From: JBBIRT01 sp037441725 | GTDB taxonomy: Bacteria > Desulfobacterota > BSN033 > UBA1163 | DNA length: 35,531 nt | Direction: 5' to 3' | Assembly: GCA_037441725.1 (NCBI GenBank) | Contig: JBBIRT010000012.1 | Span: forward strand, 1 to 35,531 | In this document: positions 8,342 through 16,889 of the stretch, one piece after another | Position numbering within the stretch: the first letter of the stretch is position 1 | How the letters are laid out: each line of letters starts with the position of its first letter | The notes under the pieces: generated by a model | What the model saw: the letters and a program-made list of their open reading frames with translations, nothing else | The model's database searches: none | Told to the model about the DNA's origin: nothing | Translations under genes and position numbers: made by a program

Positions 8342-9532
8342 TCATTTTTCTATGAAATCCAATTGTTCCACCTTTCCATTGACAATTCGTGAAAGGGTAA
8401 CAGGCCTGATAATGACCTGATCAACACCAAAGATCTCTTTGCCACCCCATCTGCCCTTCCCCCAAATCGTATCAATGCTCTTCATCTGTTTAATGGTGGC
8501 CACGACCTTATCAGGATCAAAACTGTTTGCTTTTTCAATACATTGTAACATTGGATAAAGGGCATCAAGACCCAGCATGCTATCCATGATATAGGGTTGA
8601 TTGGCCTTTTCAACCAATCTTCGAAGATCCTTCACGATTGGCAACATCTTATCACTTAAAACATCAGGACCTCCATGAAAAAGATCATAGGCATATTTCT
8701 TGTTAAGCATTCCATTGACCAAATTAATGTCACCAAAAAGGCCTGGAGCAAATATCGGTCCAGTAAATCCTAATTCCCTCGACTGATTAATAATCCCTGC
8801 ACTCCAAGGAACAATGGAGACCACAATATTGATTACATCCGGCTTCTTCTCCAAAGCCTTAGTCAATATGGGATAAAAATCCTCTGTAGGAATTTTAAAT
8901 TTCTCTAAAAATACCAATTGGAGTCCATGTTTATGGATGGCTTTCTCATTCAGTTCCAAGGCGGTGTTCGCTCCTGGATCATCCGGCATGATGATGGCAA
9001 TCTTTTTGGCTTTTGGGTAGGTCTTAGTCAAATAATCGAAACACGGCTCAATATTATACAAGCTTGAATCTGCATAGAAACCATATTTAATCTTAGGATT
9101 GACTTCCTCAGGACCTAACCCGAAGGCCTTCATCCGAAAGATTTTGGCCTCCTCGGCAGTTGGGATCAAAGCTAAATCAGTCACCATAAACATCGGAGGA
9201 ATTAGGAATTTGATTCCTTCCTGGATCAACTTATTGGTTGCAGCAATGGCTCCAGGCGGGGAGGATTGGTCATCCTCAGCAATAATTTTAATATTATATT
9301 TTTTGCCCCCTACCATCACTCCGCCCTTCTGGTTGATCAAGTCTTCAGTCGGTTTTACTGCATCATACATCGGTTTAAATGCAGGGGCCATGGGGCCTGT
9401 GACTGAAGTGATCAAACCAATTTTTAAAATATTACCTTGAGCCACAGCCTCTCTGAGAAAAGAGTTTGAAAAAAGTAATAAAGCAAAATTCAATAATAAA
9501 AGCACCATGAATATTAATTTTTTTCTTTCCAT
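8342..9532 (-). CDS. livK: Liv-type ABC transporter periplasmic substrate-binding protein (system 1)
   Basis: Periplasmic receptor of the Peripla_BP_6 type I fold, 396 residues from the preferred start. A signal peptide is plain: MERKK, a leucine-rich core of about 18 residues, then a cleavage site near AVAQG. The mature chain begins ILKIGLITSVTGP, usual for LivK homologues. The frame could start at 9574, but the ATG at 9532 has GGAGGAAGGAGAAT just upstream and leaves a proper signal sequence. It is the first gene of the long minus-strand operon and lies 75 bp from a TATGAT-N4-ATCATA palindrome. Ligand unknown: Liv receptors bind amino acids, amides or aromatic acids. Confidence 0.93.
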   Translation of the reverse strand: MERKKLIFMVLLLLNFALLLFSNSFLREAVAQGNILKIGLITSVTGPMAPAFKPMYDAVKPTEDLINQKGGVMVGGKKYNIKIIAEDDQSSPPGAIAATNKLIQEGIKFLIPPMFMVTDLALIPTAEEAKIFRMKAFGLGPEEVNPKIKYGFYADSSLYNIEPCFDYLTKTYPKAKKIAIIMPDDPGANTALELNEKAIHKHGLQLVFLEKFKIPTEDFYPILTKALEKKPDVINIVVSIVPWSAGIINQSRELGFTGPIFAPGLFGDINLVNGMLNKKYAYDLFHGGPDVLSDKMLPIVKDLRRLVEKANQPYIMDSMLGLDALYPMLQCIEKANSFDPDKVVATIKQMKSIDTIWGKGRWGGKEIFGVDQVIIRPVTLSRIVNGKVEQLDFIEK

Positions 9533-9606
9533 ATTCTCCTTCCTCCTTCTCATTGAAATTGATTCATTTTCCATATTGTTAAATAATTAACTCTCTAACA
9601 TTTCAC

Positions 9607-9622
9607 TATGATCTAAATCATA
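9607..9622. promoter_or_regulatory. FNR/CRP-like palindromic operator, copy 1
   Basis: TATGAT-CTAA-ATCATA, a perfect 6+6 palindrome with a 4-bp spacer. Its TGAT-N4-ATCA core matches the FNR-type consensus TTGAT-N4-ATCAA except at the outermost bases. It lies 75 bp upstream of the livK start. An A/T-rich -10-like stretch at 9581-9590 would put it near -41, a class II activator position (approximate). Two further copies have the same arms (10910-10925 and 31590-31605). Confidence 0.7.
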
Positions 9623-9830
9623 TAACTAGATAAATTATCCATCATTAACCTCAATGAAGCGATTTTTATCCCTCCCTACTCAGCATGACTGCTCTAAAAG
9701 CCTTTTTGGTATCCCTGTCTTCCAAGATGTAAAGAAGTACTCAATTTAGGATTTTATAAAAAAGCCCATATTTCGATAGGATTAAGAAGTTAAAAGATAG
9801 GAATGAGCGTATTGATTCAGATGAATTCAC

Positions 9831-10526
9831 CTACTGATGGCTATGTTGGGCTAAGGATTGAAGTTTGGCCTGGTCTAAAATAATAATCTTCCCCCGACTT
9901 GAAGAAATGATGCCAGCAGATTTCAATTTACTCAAAACCCTAATGGAGGTCTCTGTAGTGGTTCCGGCCAGTTCTGCAAGCTCTTCTCGGGTTAAAAGGA
10001 GAGTTGTTCCAAATTTTGAAAAAAGCATGTAAAGAAAATGACACAGTCTTTGTTCAACCGTCTCTCCGACCAGGTCTAAAATCCTTTCATATTCATTATC
10101 CAAACCCTTTCCAAGAATGCTGACAATATTCATGGCAATGATGGGATACTTTTCCACCAGAAATAAATAATCCTTTTTCTTAATGGATAAAACCACAACC
10201 TCGTCAATGGCCTGTGCAGTGACAAAATGCCTTTCTCCAAATAGGGCAGAGGCATTCAACGTATCACCAAAACTTGCAATTTTAACAATGATATGTTTCC
10301 CATGGGAAGAGACCTTAAACGTCTTTACAATTCCTTTTTGAACGACATAAAAAAAGTGTGGGGGATCCCCTTGATGAAAGATATACTCTCCCTTTTTAAA
10401 TCGATGTGAGGATGAAAATGACGCAATTTCGTAGATTTGATCTCTATTTAACCCTGCAAAGGTGGGGCAAGCCTTGAAAACCTCTATGCTTGTATTGAGA
10501 TCACCTTTTAGATTAAACTTCTCCAT
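9831..10526 (-). CDS. CRP/FNR-family transcriptional regulator
   Basis: A cyclic-nucleotide-binding-fold sensor domain (beta-roll pattern KKGEYIFHQGDPPHFFYVVQKG), a dimerisation helix (ILDLVGETVEQRL) and a C-terminal Crp-type winged helix. The recognition helix TTTETSIRVLSKL keeps the Glu and Arg that in FNR read the TTGAT half site, while the Ser between them is Ile. The FNR N-terminal Cys cluster is absent, so a canonical oxygen-sensing FeS cluster is unlikely and the effector is unknown. The frame extends to an ATG at 10598 (255 residues) preceded by AAGGA at 10 bases. I prefer the ATG at 10526 (231 residues) because a good promoter overlaps the longer start, but this is not settled. Likely binds the TATGAT-N4-ATCATA sites on either side. 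Confidence 0.88.
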   Translation of the reverse strand: MEKFNLKGDLNTSIEVFKACPTFAGLNRDQIYEIASFSSSHRFKKGEYIFHQGDPPHFFYVVQKGIVKTFKVSSHGKHIIVKIASFGDTLNASALFGERHFVTAQAIDEVVVLSIKKKDYLFLVEKYPIIAMNIVSILGKGLDNEYERILDLVGETVEQRLCHFLYMLFSKFGTTLLLTREELAELAGTTTETSIRVLSKLKSAGIISSSRGKIIILDQAKLQSLAQHSHQ

Positions 10527-10588
10527 TCCTTTCAAGGCCACCCTTTTAATAAAACCTTTCCTTAAACCTTCCCCCCCACCTAACAGGC

Positions 10589-10618
10589 AATATATCATGC
10601 CAATTTTATCCTTGTCAA
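10589..10618 (-). promoter_or_regulatory. Putative promoter of the CRP/FNR-family regulator
   Basis: On the minus strand a perfect TTGACA (10618-10613) is followed after 18 bases by TATATT (10594-10589), or after 16 bases by the overlapping GATATA. Transcription would start near 10582, inside the longest reading frame, which argues for a downstream translation start. Confidence 0.5.
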
Positions 10619-10663
10619 TTCAATCTCTTAGGCAATCTGTCTTGCACTGTCAATTCTCCATCG

Positions 10664-10886
10664 CGAGATCTCTGAAAAAGTATCTTAAGCCATATAGAAT
10701 GGAGAGGTGTGATGAAAAAACTTTTGAGCAGATACCTTTAATATTAAAGCACAAATTTCGAAACATAATGAAATGACACTATGTTAGCAGTGGCAACGGT
10801 TACCCATAAATTAAACGCCTGCATTCAAAAGTTTTGGAATTACACCTCTCCATTCAATCTTGGAAGTTTTTCAGAGCTCTCATCGC
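10664..10886. repeat. Long imperfect inverted repeat in the regulator/TRAP intergenic region
   Basis: The left arm (about 10664-10727) and right arm (about 10825-10886) are reverse complements over some 63 bases with mismatches. The exact blocks are GAATGGAGAGGTGT (10697-10710 against 10842-10855) and AAAACTTTTGA (10717-10727 against 10825-10835), separated by 6 bases in both arms. A looser outer block is GAG-A-N-CTCTGAAAAA. The central spacer is 97 bases. No transposase or target-site duplication was seen. It may be a degenerate MITE, a duplicated divergent control region or a structured RNA. The left arm includes GGAGAGG and a nine-codon frame (10712-10741). Confidence 0.65.
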
Positions 10887-10909
10887 CAAGAATCCAATTT
10901 TTTCTGAAT

Positions 10910-10925
10910 TATGATAGAGATCATA
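10910..10925. promoter_or_regulatory. FNR/CRP-like palindromic operator, copy 2
   Basis: TATGAT-AGAG-ATCATA, identical arms to copy 1 with a different spacer. It is 262 bp upstream of the TRAP receptor gene. A TAGAAT (10937-10942) lies 12 bases downstream, so a promoter there would have the site over its -35 region. A second candidate -10, TATAAT at 11033-11038, would put the site about 127 bp from its start. Confidence 0.68.
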
Positions 10926-11011
10926 TTCATAGCCAATAGAATGTGGTAGGTTGTTCACAAGTGTTTTAAGAAAAAGACCTGCTGTCCTTCTTCATCGTTC
11001 AATAATAGTCA

Positions 11012-11038
11012 TTGCATTTTTTATTGTGGAGGTATAAT
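11012..11038 (+). promoter_or_regulatory. Candidate promoter for the TRAP operon
   Basis: A perfect TATAAT at 11033-11038 is preceded by TTGCAT (11012-11017) with a short 15-base spacer. A suboptimal spacer would suit an activated promoter. It lies about 150 bp before the TRAP receptor gene. Confidence 0.35.
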
Positions 11039-11081
11039 CTAAGGGCATAGAGTAATGCACTGATATGATGAAAAAGGGGAG

Positions 11082-11116
11082 CTTAGAATAGAAAGGAGGT
11101 GAGAGGCGATTCTAAG
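11082..11116 (+). other. 5'-leader hairpin displaying an orphan Shine-Dalgarno sequence
   Basis: CTTAGAAT (11082-11089) and ATTCTAAG (11109-11116) form a perfect 8-bp stem. The 19-base loop contains AAGGAGGTGA (11093-11102), a near-complete complement of the 16S rRNA 3' end, yet no start codon follows at normal spacing. The nearest ATG downstream (11133) opens only a 13-codon frame. The receptor gene has its own ribosome site at 11178-11183. Confidence 0.4.
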
Positions 11117-11186
11117 AGACCAATGGGGAAAAGAGGGCTTTTCCTATTTATCATTCTTTCTTAAAAAGACCAATGACAGGAGGGAA

Positions 11187-12236
11187 ATGATTATGAAGAG
11201 AATATTGATAGGGTTATTCATATTCGGACTAGTCTTTTTCTTTGCAAACCTTATGAATTCAGGTACGGCTAACGCACAGAAAAAACCTGTGGTCTTGAGG
11301 CTTGTCGTACCCATCCCAACCACTGACTATCCCCTTGGATGGCTCGCTGATGATTTTGCCAAGAGGTTCAATGCCCGATCAGGCACTGACTACAAGATGG
11401 AAGCTCATGGGGGAGGTGCCCTGGCCAAACTCCCTGAATATTTTGATGCCCTTAGAATAGGTACGGTCGAGATGGCCTGTGCCCCTTGGGGGTTTTACAG
11501 CTTTATGGATCCGAGGCTTGGTCTGATCGAAACCCCCTTCCTCATCAATAACCAGGAGGCAGGCGCCTATGCTACAAAGGCCTATCTGCCTTTGTACGAT
11601 CAGATACTTCAAGAGAAATTCAACCAGAAGGGGTTGAGCCTCATGAGCCTTGCTGGCGTCGAATTAGTATCAACAAAACCCGTGAAGACCATGGAGGACT
11701 GGAAGGGCCTCCTTGTAGGGGCCTTAAGCCCCGCCACTGCAGTCATGATCAAAGACCTCGGCGGTGCTCCTACAACGATCATGTGGACTGACTTCTATGA
11801 ATCCTTACAAAAGAAAGTGGTCGATGCAGTCACCACAGGCACCCACGGTGCAGTGGCCACAAATTTGCATGATATATGTAAACATGTAACCCTCTTCTAC
11901 GGGCTTGCAGCATGGAACGGCTATTCCATCAACCTTGATATCTGGAAGAAAATGCCACCCAATATTCAGAAGATCCTTCAGGAGGAGGCCACCCATACCG
12001 TCAACAAGATGCATGAAATCATGACCAAACTCGATGCAGAAGATATTAAGGCCTTTAAGGGAAAGGGAGTGACGGTTTACACCGTTCCACCTGCAGAAAG
12101 GGAGCGCTGGGTGAAGGCCCTGACCCCTTATAAAGAAAAACAGCTTGCAAGCTTTGGGGACTTTGGAAACAAGATCAAACAGATCGCTGATGAGGCAAAC
12201 AAAAAGTTTCCCTATAAGGGGATGGCAGTTCAGTAA
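11187..12236 (+). CDS. dctP: TRAP transporter solute-binding protein, DctP family
   Basis: Periplasmic receptor of a tripartite ATP-independent periplasmic transporter, 349 residues. The signal peptide (basic start, hydrophobic core, cleavage near TANAQ) is followed by the DctP fold, with GGALAKLPEYFDALRIGTVEMA in the first lobe and LVSTKPVKTMEDWKG in the second. Start is ATG 11187, AGGAGG being only 3 bases away. The in-frame ATG at 11193 has better spacing and is equally likely. TRAP receptors bind organic acids through a conserved arginine. The ligand is unknown. It is followed by a hairpin and then the membrane subunits. A full-length paralogue lies at 31712-32761. Confidence 0.94.
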   Translation: MIMKRILIGLFIFGLVFFFANLMNSGTANAQKKPVVLRLVVPIPTTDYPLGWLADDFAKRFNARSGTDYKMEAHGGGALAKLPEYFDALRIGTVEMACAPWGFYSFMDPRLGLIETPFLINNQEAGAYATKAYLPLYDQILQEKFNQKGLSLMSLAGVELVSTKPVKTMEDWKGLLVGALSPATAVMIKDLGGAPTTIMWTDFYESLQKKVVDAVTTGTHGAVATNLHDICKHVTLFYGLAAWNGYSINLDIWKKMPPNIQKILQEEATHTVNKMHEIMTKLDAEDIKAFKGKGVTVYTVPPAERERWVKALTPYKEKQLASFGDFGNKIKQIADEANKKFPYKGMAVQ

Positions 12237-12255
12237 ATCTCTTTTATTTAGAAAA

Positions 12256-12309
12256 AAGGCTGACCTGTCGGAGATGGGTTTTTTCGTCAGGTCAGCCTTG
12301 ATTTTTCTT
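12256..12309 (+). terminator. Intrinsic terminator/attenuator between TRAP receptor and membrane subunits
   Basis: AAGGCTGACCTG (12256-12267) pairs perfectly with CAGGTCAGCCTT (12288-12299), a 12-bp stem with a 20-base loop, followed by GATTTTTCTT. Placed 19 bp after the receptor stop, it would let most transcripts end there and give an excess of receptor over the membrane subunits. Confidence 0.75.
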
Positions 12310-12326
12310 AACTGAAGGATGGATTC

Positions 12327-12857
12327 ATGTTTCTGAAAATCGCTCATGGATTTGATTCTTTCGTTAGAAAAGCAAGTCATGTCTTGATAGTCCTCGGTGG
12401 GATTCTTACGGTTGCAATGGTCTTTATCACAACCTATGGTGTGGTGATGCGATATTTTTTCCGTAGGCCTGAACCCATTTCTTACGAACTATGTACCATT
12501 TTTATGTTATGGGCATTTCTTTTAGCCATCTCTTCAGTGGAGTTGTTTGACCAACATATCCGTGCTGACATCTTTATTCAATTTGCTCCTCCACGACTCC
12601 GGAATTTCCTCCATAGCATTGTCAGTCGTATATTGGGGTTTGTCTATTGTATCATCCTTACATGGAAAGGTTGGGATGTTGCCATGTATTCCCTCAAGAT
12701 CAATGAAAGAAGCTTTTCGGTATGGGGAGAACCCCTTTTTCCTGTTAAGATTCTGATCCCCATCTGTTATGGCTTACTAAGCCTCGTCATCTTCAGGAAT
12801 CTCTGTCATGGGATTGCTGAGTATCGTTCAAAGACTTTGATCAGGGATGGTGTATGA
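12327..12857 (+). CDS. dctQ: TRAP transporter small membrane subunit, DctQ family
   Basis: 176 residues with four hydrophobic segments, the DctQ topology, at about 17-40, 52-72, 95-115 and 136-157. The conserved RYFFRRPEPISYE segment near residues 48-60 and the following WAFLLAISSVEL are typical. AAGGAT lies about 7 bases before the ATG. The stop overlaps the DctM start by four bases (ATGA). It forms the membrane complex with DctM and takes ligand from the DctP receptor, driven by the sodium or proton gradient. Confidence 0.92.
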   Translation: MFLKIAHGFDSFVRKASHVLIVLGGILTVAMVFITTYGVVMRYFFRRPEPISYELCTIFMLWAFLLAISSVELFDQHIRADIFIQFAPPRLRNFLHSIVSRILGFVYCIILTWKGWDVAMYSLKINERSFSVWGEPLFPVKILIPICYGLLSLVIFRNLCHGIAEYRSKTLIRDGV

Positions 12858-14164
12858 TGGATCATTTTTTAGCCGCCCTCTTATGTATCGCCATCATGTT
12901 GATCATCTTAAATACAGGATTACCCATTGCTTATGCTTTAGGATTCAGCTCCATGATTGTTGGATTTCTCACCTATGGAACCGTGGCTCTTGAAAAATTG
13001 GGCTGGACCACATTCCATACCCTGTTTATCCCGGCCTGGATCCCTTTACCTCTCTTTACTTTTATTGGCTGTGTCATTGCTCAGACGAAGATCGGAGAAG
13101 ATCTTTTTGGGGCTGCAAGGCTATGGTTGTCTCGCATTCCTGGAGCTCTGGTGGTCTCAAGCATTATGGGTCAGGCTGGGATGGCTGCAACCTTAGGCTC
13201 AAGTGCAGCCACCATCCTTTCGATTGGTCCGGTTGCCATGCCAGAGCTCGAAAGGTACCACTATGACAGAAAGATTAGCCTTGGGGCCTTAACCTGTGGG
13301 GGTGTACTTGGGCCCTTGATCCCTCCAAGTGGGACAGCCATTGTAATTTCAGGAATTGCAGGAGCGGTGGTTCCCTTGGGTCGTCTTCTGATTGCTGGGA
13401 TTATTCCTGGTATCCTCTTGGCCATCATGCTGGCAATCGTTCCTATTTTTATATGTACAAGAAACCCTTCCCTTGGCCCTCCGGCTGGGAAGGTAAGTTG
13501 GTCTGATAAACTCTCGTCCCTCAAAAGGGTGTGGCCAGTCATGCTGACCTTCTTTGCCATCCTCGGCTCCATCTTTTTTGGAATAGCAACAGCCACTGAA
13601 GCAGGTGGGGTCGGAGCATTTATAGTATTGATTGTGGCTGTGATGGGTTATGGTGTCCGGGTGAAGGGAATCTATAAAGCTATGATCGATACCGTCAGGA
13701 TCAATGCCCAGATCATGTTCATCTTGGTGGGAGCTGGGTTCTTTTCATACATTGTAGGAAGCCAAAAATTGGCAAAGCAATTGGTTGATTGGGTATCAGT
13801 CGTGGGACCCCATCCAATCTTGGTAGTGGTCATGATACAGATTCTTCTATTGATTTTAGGGTGTTTTATTGATGGAATGACCATCATGATGATCACCATC
13901 CCCATCTTCATGCCTTTGATCCTCTCTATAGGACTGGATCCCCTCTGGTTTGCCATTTTGTTTGAAGTCAATATGGAGATTGCCCTGATCACCCCCCCGA
14001 TGGGGATCAATTTCTTTTTAGTGAAAAACGTCTTTCATATCTCCAGCACTGACCTATTTAAAGGGGTATTACCTTATCTTGCGATGCTCATCATCTTCTT
14101 ATTTATCCTGGTAGCCTTTCCGCCACTGAGCACTTGGCTTCCAAGCCTGATGATAGGAAAATAG
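12854..14164 (+). CDS. dctM: TRAP transporter large membrane subunit, DctM family
   Basis: 436 residues with about 12 hydrophobic segments and DctM signatures: MGQAGMAATLGSSAAT (near 99-114), GVLGPLIPPSG and EAGGVGAF, and the C-terminal half motif ITPPMGINFF. It is the ion-coupled transport channel of the complex. Start is by ATGA overlap with dctQ. A second ATG follows directly (12857). The downstream genes begin 108 bp later on the same strand and may share the transcript. Confidence 0.95.
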   Translation: MMDHFLAALLCIAIMLIILNTGLPIAYALGFSSMIVGFLTYGTVALEKLGWTTFHTLFIPAWIPLPLFTFIGCVIAQTKIGEDLFGAARLWLSRIPGALVVSSIMGQAGMAATLGSSAATILSIGPVAMPELERYHYDRKISLGALTCGGVLGPLIPPSGTAIVISGIAGAVVPLGRLLIAGIIPGILLAIMLAIVPIFICTRNPSLGPPAGKVSWSDKLSSLKRVWPVMLTFFAILGSIFFGIATATEAGGVGAFIVLIVAVMGYGVRVKGIYKAMIDTVRINAQIMFILVGAGFFSYIVGSQKLAKQLVDWVSVVGPHPILVVVMIQILLLILGCFIDGMTIMMITIPIFMPLILSIGLDPLWFAILFEVNMEIALITPPMGINFFLVKNVFHISSTDLFKGVLPYLAMLIIFLFILVAFPPLSTWLPSLMIGK

Positions 14165-14272
14165 TTTTTTCTTTTGGTTGTCGGTTTTCTTATCTTAAGT
14201 TGTTTAATCCTGCCTCCTGGGGGATGTTGATTTTGAATAGAATCTTTATCATTAGATAGGTGGGGGGATAAA

Positions 14273-15430
14273 GTGAAAGGAGAAGAACTGATCAGATATT
14301 TGAATCAAAGACCGGTAAACTTAAAGGAAGCAAAAGAGAAGGGGCTCAAGATCATTGGCTATTTTCCCGGAAATTACGTCCCTGAAGAAATGATTTTGGC
14401 CTCTGGCGCTATTCCAATCTGTCTCATCGAGGGAGGAAACTCCCATCCTGCCAACAGGGCACTCTCCTTAGTACCCCACATCATTTGTCCCTTTGCAAGA
14501 GCACAATTAGGAGAAAGACTCCTTAAGACAAATCCTTATTACAGCTTGCTTGATTTGGTGATTACCCCCATCACCTGTCAACATCTGAAGAAGGTGGCAG
14601 AGGTTTGGGAATACCAGGAGGAGATCAAACTATTTAAACTTGGGATCCCTCACCAATATGATGGGGATTTTGAATTGGAATATTATATAGAACAGTTAAA
14701 GGTTTTGAAAGACCGTCTCGAGACCTTCACTGGAAACAAGATCACGGATAATAAGTTAAGGGAAGCCATTGAGATTTATAATAGGATGCGGATGCTCTTT
14801 AGGAAAATAAGCCTAACAAGGCAGGCACAATCTCCTCCTATCCGCTTCTCAGATTTCGTCAAATGGAACCATATCTCTTTTTACGCTGATCCAACTTTTA
14901 TGGTTGAGACGCTGGAGTCTATCCTTAAGGAAATAGAGAAAAGCCAAACCCCAGATCAATTCAATCAACCAAGGCTGCTGTTGACTGGACCAAACTTAGC
15001 TCAGGGAGATCATAGGATTCTCGAACTCATCGAAGCCGCTGGAGGGAAGGTGGTCATTGAAGAGTTTTGTGAAGGTCTGAGAGATTATTGGAATTCTATA
15101 GATCATCATGGGGATCCGCTCCATTCCCTTGCAAGGGGGTATTTGAGGGATAAGATCCCCTGCGCCTTTATGAGGTCGTCGACCCGCAGAAGGACAGAGT
15201 TTATATTGAAGCTTATTTCCGATTTCAATGTTTCCGGTGTCATCTGGTATGAGTTGTTATGTTGCGAAACTTACGACCAAGAGTCTTATTTCCTCAATAA
15301 AAAATTAAGTGAACAAAATATCCCGATGCTCATCCTGGAATCCAATTATGATGTTTCAGAGGCAGGTCCACTGAAAAATCGAATAGATGCTTTCATTGAG
15401 CTTATCCAAGGGGGATCAGATCATGCTTGA
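14273..15430 (+). CDS. 2-hydroxyacyl-CoA dehydratase family protein, HgdB/BcrC-like, subunit 1
   Basis: 385 residues starting with GTG behind GGGGGATAAA. The family pattern is clear: GYFPGNYVPEEMILASGAIPI at the start, CPFARAQLG near residue 72, TPITCQHLKK near 103, a central helical linker, and a second Rossmann-like lobe with LLTGPNLAQGDHRILELIEAAGGKVVIEE and ELLCC near 327. These cysteines are candidate FeS ligands. Known relatives remove water from 2-hydroxyacyl-CoA, reduce benzoyl-CoA, or are double-cubane cluster proteins, and all need an ATP-driven activator. None is in this window. Paired with the next gene by an 8-bp overlap, so a heterodimer is likely. Reaction unknown. Confidence 0.88.
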   Translation: MKGEELIRYLNQRPVNLKEAKEKGLKIIGYFPGNYVPEEMILASGAIPICLIEGGNSHPANRALSLVPHIICPFARAQLGERLLKTNPYYSLLDLVITPITCQHLKKVAEVWEYQEEIKLFKLGIPHQYDGDFELEYYIEQLKVLKDRLETFTGNKITDNKLREAIEIYNRMRMLFRKISLTRQAQSPPIRFSDFVKWNHISFYADPTFMVETLESILKEIEKSQTPDQFNQPRLLLTGPNLAQGDHRILELIEAAGGKVVIEEFCEGLRDYWNSIDHHGDPLHSLARGYLRDKIPCAFMRSSTRRRTEFILKLISDFNVSGVIWYELLCCETYDQESYFLNKKLSEQNIPMLILESNYDVSEAGPLKNRIDAFIELIQGGSDHA

Positions 15431-16814
15431 GCTGCTTTCGTTATGTGGGTATGAGCTAAAAGAGATAGAATTGGAGCTTCCTCGAGTGAAAAAGGCTTTT
15501 ACCAGATTGGGGATTACCGATCAGGACATTTCACTTGCCAAACAAAGGCTTAAAACCTACTATGAGATTGAGTTAAGAGGGATACAAAAACTCTTTGGCC
15601 TATTTGTTAAGGAATTAGTCAATATCCTATTAGCCAAGGAGGAGGGAAAACAGAAAATAATTTATGGATGCATGGCACCAAATTTCGAAGTCATTGGTTC
15701 TGCCTTGAGGTCCAAATCAAAAGATGTTTTTGCCCTGGTGCCCAACCCTGCATTTATGGTGGTTTTGGGTTGTATCTTTGATAAATTCGTTCCTATATTA
15801 GAAGCCGCAGAACAACGTTGGGTAAAAAGTGGACTGGTCTCTCACTGTGCTATGGTTAAGACCCGGGTCGGACTCTTTGACCTGAATTTGGTCCCGAGAC
15901 CAGATCTGTTGATCACTTCAGGCTCTCTCTGCGAAACAAGTCCTAAAACCAATGACCTAATAGGTGTACTCTACAATATACCCACTTGCTATTACGATAC
16001 CGTTCAAGATAGAGAGCTATGGGAGTATCCTGATTCATCGCGGGCCATCCAATTATCTGTGAAAGGAATGAGGAGGATGGTCCAGCGGATTCAAGAAGAA
16101 GTGGGGTTTGAAATCACAGATGAGATGTTGAGAGAGGTCATTCATGTCAAGAACCAATTTGCAACTGCTGTGGGAAAAGTCCACCAGTTGATAAGAACCA
16201 GTGATCCTGTTCCGATCTGCGCCAAACATGAAAATCTCATAACGTGGTTGAATCCAATGTCCCTCGACATCGACCACCTCCAGAAGGCGACCCATGCGGT
16301 GAATACCCTATACCAAGAATTAAAGGAGAGGGTAGACCGAGGGATCGGTGTCGTGGAAAAGGGGTCCCCAAGAATATTCGTCATCCTTCCTCACCATCAT
16401 ACAGACCCAAGATTAGAACATCTGGTGAAAGAGGTAGGATTGGCCCCTGTCGCAACGGATATGGAATTTTCTGCCACCAGTGGATTATCTGCTTCAGATG
16501 CAGAGCCACCGAATGATCCATACGAGGTAATGTCCCAGTACCTGCAGTCCTGCCTCCTCCTTCCCTTGGGAGGAAGGATTTCTGTCATTCTCGAAGCATG
16601 CAAGCGGCTTCGGGTTAATGGAGTATTAAACCATTATCACGTTGGTTGCCGAAGTGTTGCAGGAGATGCCTTCATCATCGAGAGGGTGATAATCAAGGAG
16701 TTGAAAATCCCTGTTCTCTCGTTCGAATGGGAAAATTTTGATCCTCGAGTCTACCAGTACGAGGATTTCAAGATTAAACTGGAGTCATTCAAATCAATGA
16801 TCAAGCCTAAGTAA
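15423..16814 (+). CDS. 2-hydroxyacyl-CoA dehydratase family protein, subunit 2
   Basis: 463 residues from the ATG at 15423, which follows GGGGGATCAG and overlaps the previous stop by 8 bases. A longer frame from 15387 lacks such support. Same family as its partner but longer. It has YGCMAPNFEVIGSA near residue 84, a GSLCETSP segment near 169, PRIFVILPHHHTDPRLEHLVKEVG in the second lobe, and NHYHVGCRS near 408. Those cysteines are candidate cluster ligands. The longer N-terminus suggests the subunit type that docks the activator, but this is inference. The substrate is probably what the TRAP system imports, or a CoA derivative of it. Confidence 0.85.
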   Translation: MLELLSLCGYELKEIELELPRVKKAFTRLGITDQDISLAKQRLKTYYEIELRGIQKLFGLFVKELVNILLAKEEGKQKIIYGCMAPNFEVIGSALRSKSKDVFALVPNPAFMVVLGCIFDKFVPILEAAEQRWVKSGLVSHCAMVKTRVGLFDLNLVPRPDLLITSGSLCETSPKTNDLIGVLYNIPTCYYDTVQDRELWEYPDSSRAIQLSVKGMRRMVQRIQEEVGFEITDEMLREVIHVKNQFATAVGKVHQLIRTSDPVPICAKHENLITWLNPMSLDIDHLQKATHAVNTLYQELKERVDRGIGVVEKGSPRIFVILPHHHTDPRLEHLVKEVGLAPVATDMEFSATSGLSASDAEPPNDPYEVMSQYLQSCLLLPLGGRISVILEACKRLRVNGVLNHYHVGCRSVAGDAFIIERVIIKELKIPVLSFEWENFDPRVYQYEDFKIKLESFKSMIKPK

Positions 16815-16889
16815 GAGATAGATCATACGCCGTTAAAGGTAGCAGGGGCTATCCTGTTCTTACCAAATGAAAACCAAAGGAGGAGAGAA

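Noticed and set aside
11805..12380. Long reading frame of 191 codons on the minus strand
   Set aside because: It runs antisense to the TRAP receptor gene and spans its terminator and the DctQ start. The protein resembles no family and has no ribosome site.
16812..16827. TAAGAG-ATAG-ATCATA between the dehydratase-like and URO-D genes
   Set aside because: Only the right half matches. The left half agrees at 4 of 6 positions, too weak to count as a fourth operator.
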